DNA of 20,276 bases from Bacteroidales bacterium UBA4230 (lineage in GTDB: Bacteria; Bacteroidota; Bacteroidia; Bacteroidales; UBA932): assembly GCA_002395605.1 (NCBI GenBank), contig DGXO01000085.1:36641-56916 (forward strand). Direction: 5' to 3'. Shown here in pieces: positions 20,172 through 20,276 of this stretch. Each line of letters opens with the position of its first letter. The stretch's first letter is position 1. The notes beneath the pieces were generated by a model. That model was not told where the DNA came from. It searched no databases and worked only from the letters and a program-made list of their open reading frames with translations. Position numbers and translations under genes: made by a program.

Positions 20172-20276
20172 TTACGGATGCACCAGGGTGCCAACCTTTT
20201 CTCCGGAAAGGAGTTTGGTGAGGTTGCCGGTGGCGTTCATGTCAAAGACTATGATGGGCATTTTGCCGTCACTGCA
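20172..20276 (-). CDS. pyrH: UMP kinase, C-terminal end (partial)
   Basis: The last 34 codons of a minus-strand gene entering from the right edge. The translation contains MPIIVFDMNATGNLTKLLSG then EKVGTLVHP and TAA. The VFDMN-x-x-GNL signature and the GTLV ending match the C-terminus of bacterial UMP kinase, the enzyme that phosphorylates UMP to UDP. Too little is present to judge integrity. Confidence 0.85.
   Translation of the reverse strand, partial: CSDGKMPIIVFDMNATGNLTKLLSGEKVGTLVHP

Overview
The window looks like part of a chromosome of a high-GC member of the Bacteroidota, probably order Bacteroidales. Four things point there: the ATP synthase order atpD-atpC-atpB with an 81-residue epsilon subunit and an N-terminally extended subunit a; promoters with the TAnnTTTG -7 box typical of this phylum; adjacent ECF sigma and DUF4252 genes; and lpxK and LptG, which indicate a Gram-negative envelope. 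I cannot name the genus; an Alistipes-like or uncultured relative is a guess from GC content and protein flavour.

Layout. Positions 1-2769 (minus) hold atpD, atpC and the 5' part of atpB, led by a near-perfect Bacteroidota promoter. Positions 2941-8375 (minus) hold smpB, dusB, pfkA, lpxK and a 640-residue gene that fuses an S51-type peptidase to an ATP-grasp ligase, closed by a strong terminator. Divergent from smpB is a short miaA (8416-9228, plus). It converges on a pair of membrane-anchored M23 peptidases (9225-11080, minus), the second of which lacks a conserved catalytic histidine. Divergent from that pair is alaS, followed by an ORF that joins an LptG-type permease to methionyl-tRNA formyltransferase, then thiamine pyrophosphokinase (11198-16949, plus).

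Positions 16987-20167 form an accessory block. It holds a Y1/HUH transposase-like gene of the RAYT type flanked by two copies of a ~111-bp long-palindrome element, then a four-gene operon in which every junction is an ATGA overlap: DUF4252 protein, ECF sigma factor, short single-pass membrane protein, second DUF4252 protein. A third copy of the element, inverted, closes the block. The window ends in the 3' end of pyrH (minus).

Two unrelated palindromic repeat families occur. One is the ~111-bp element tied to the RAYT gene. The other is a ~28-35 bp hairpin repeat, present as five good units plus one degenerate piece. It sits inside the reading frames of atpB and fmt and fills the atpD-atpC gap. 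Stem positions in both families change in compensating pairs, which suggests that the folded form matters. The strongest candidates for something undescribed are the RAYT/palindrome block around the ECF-DUF4252 operon, the peptidase/ATP-grasp fusion, and the LptG-Fmt fusion.
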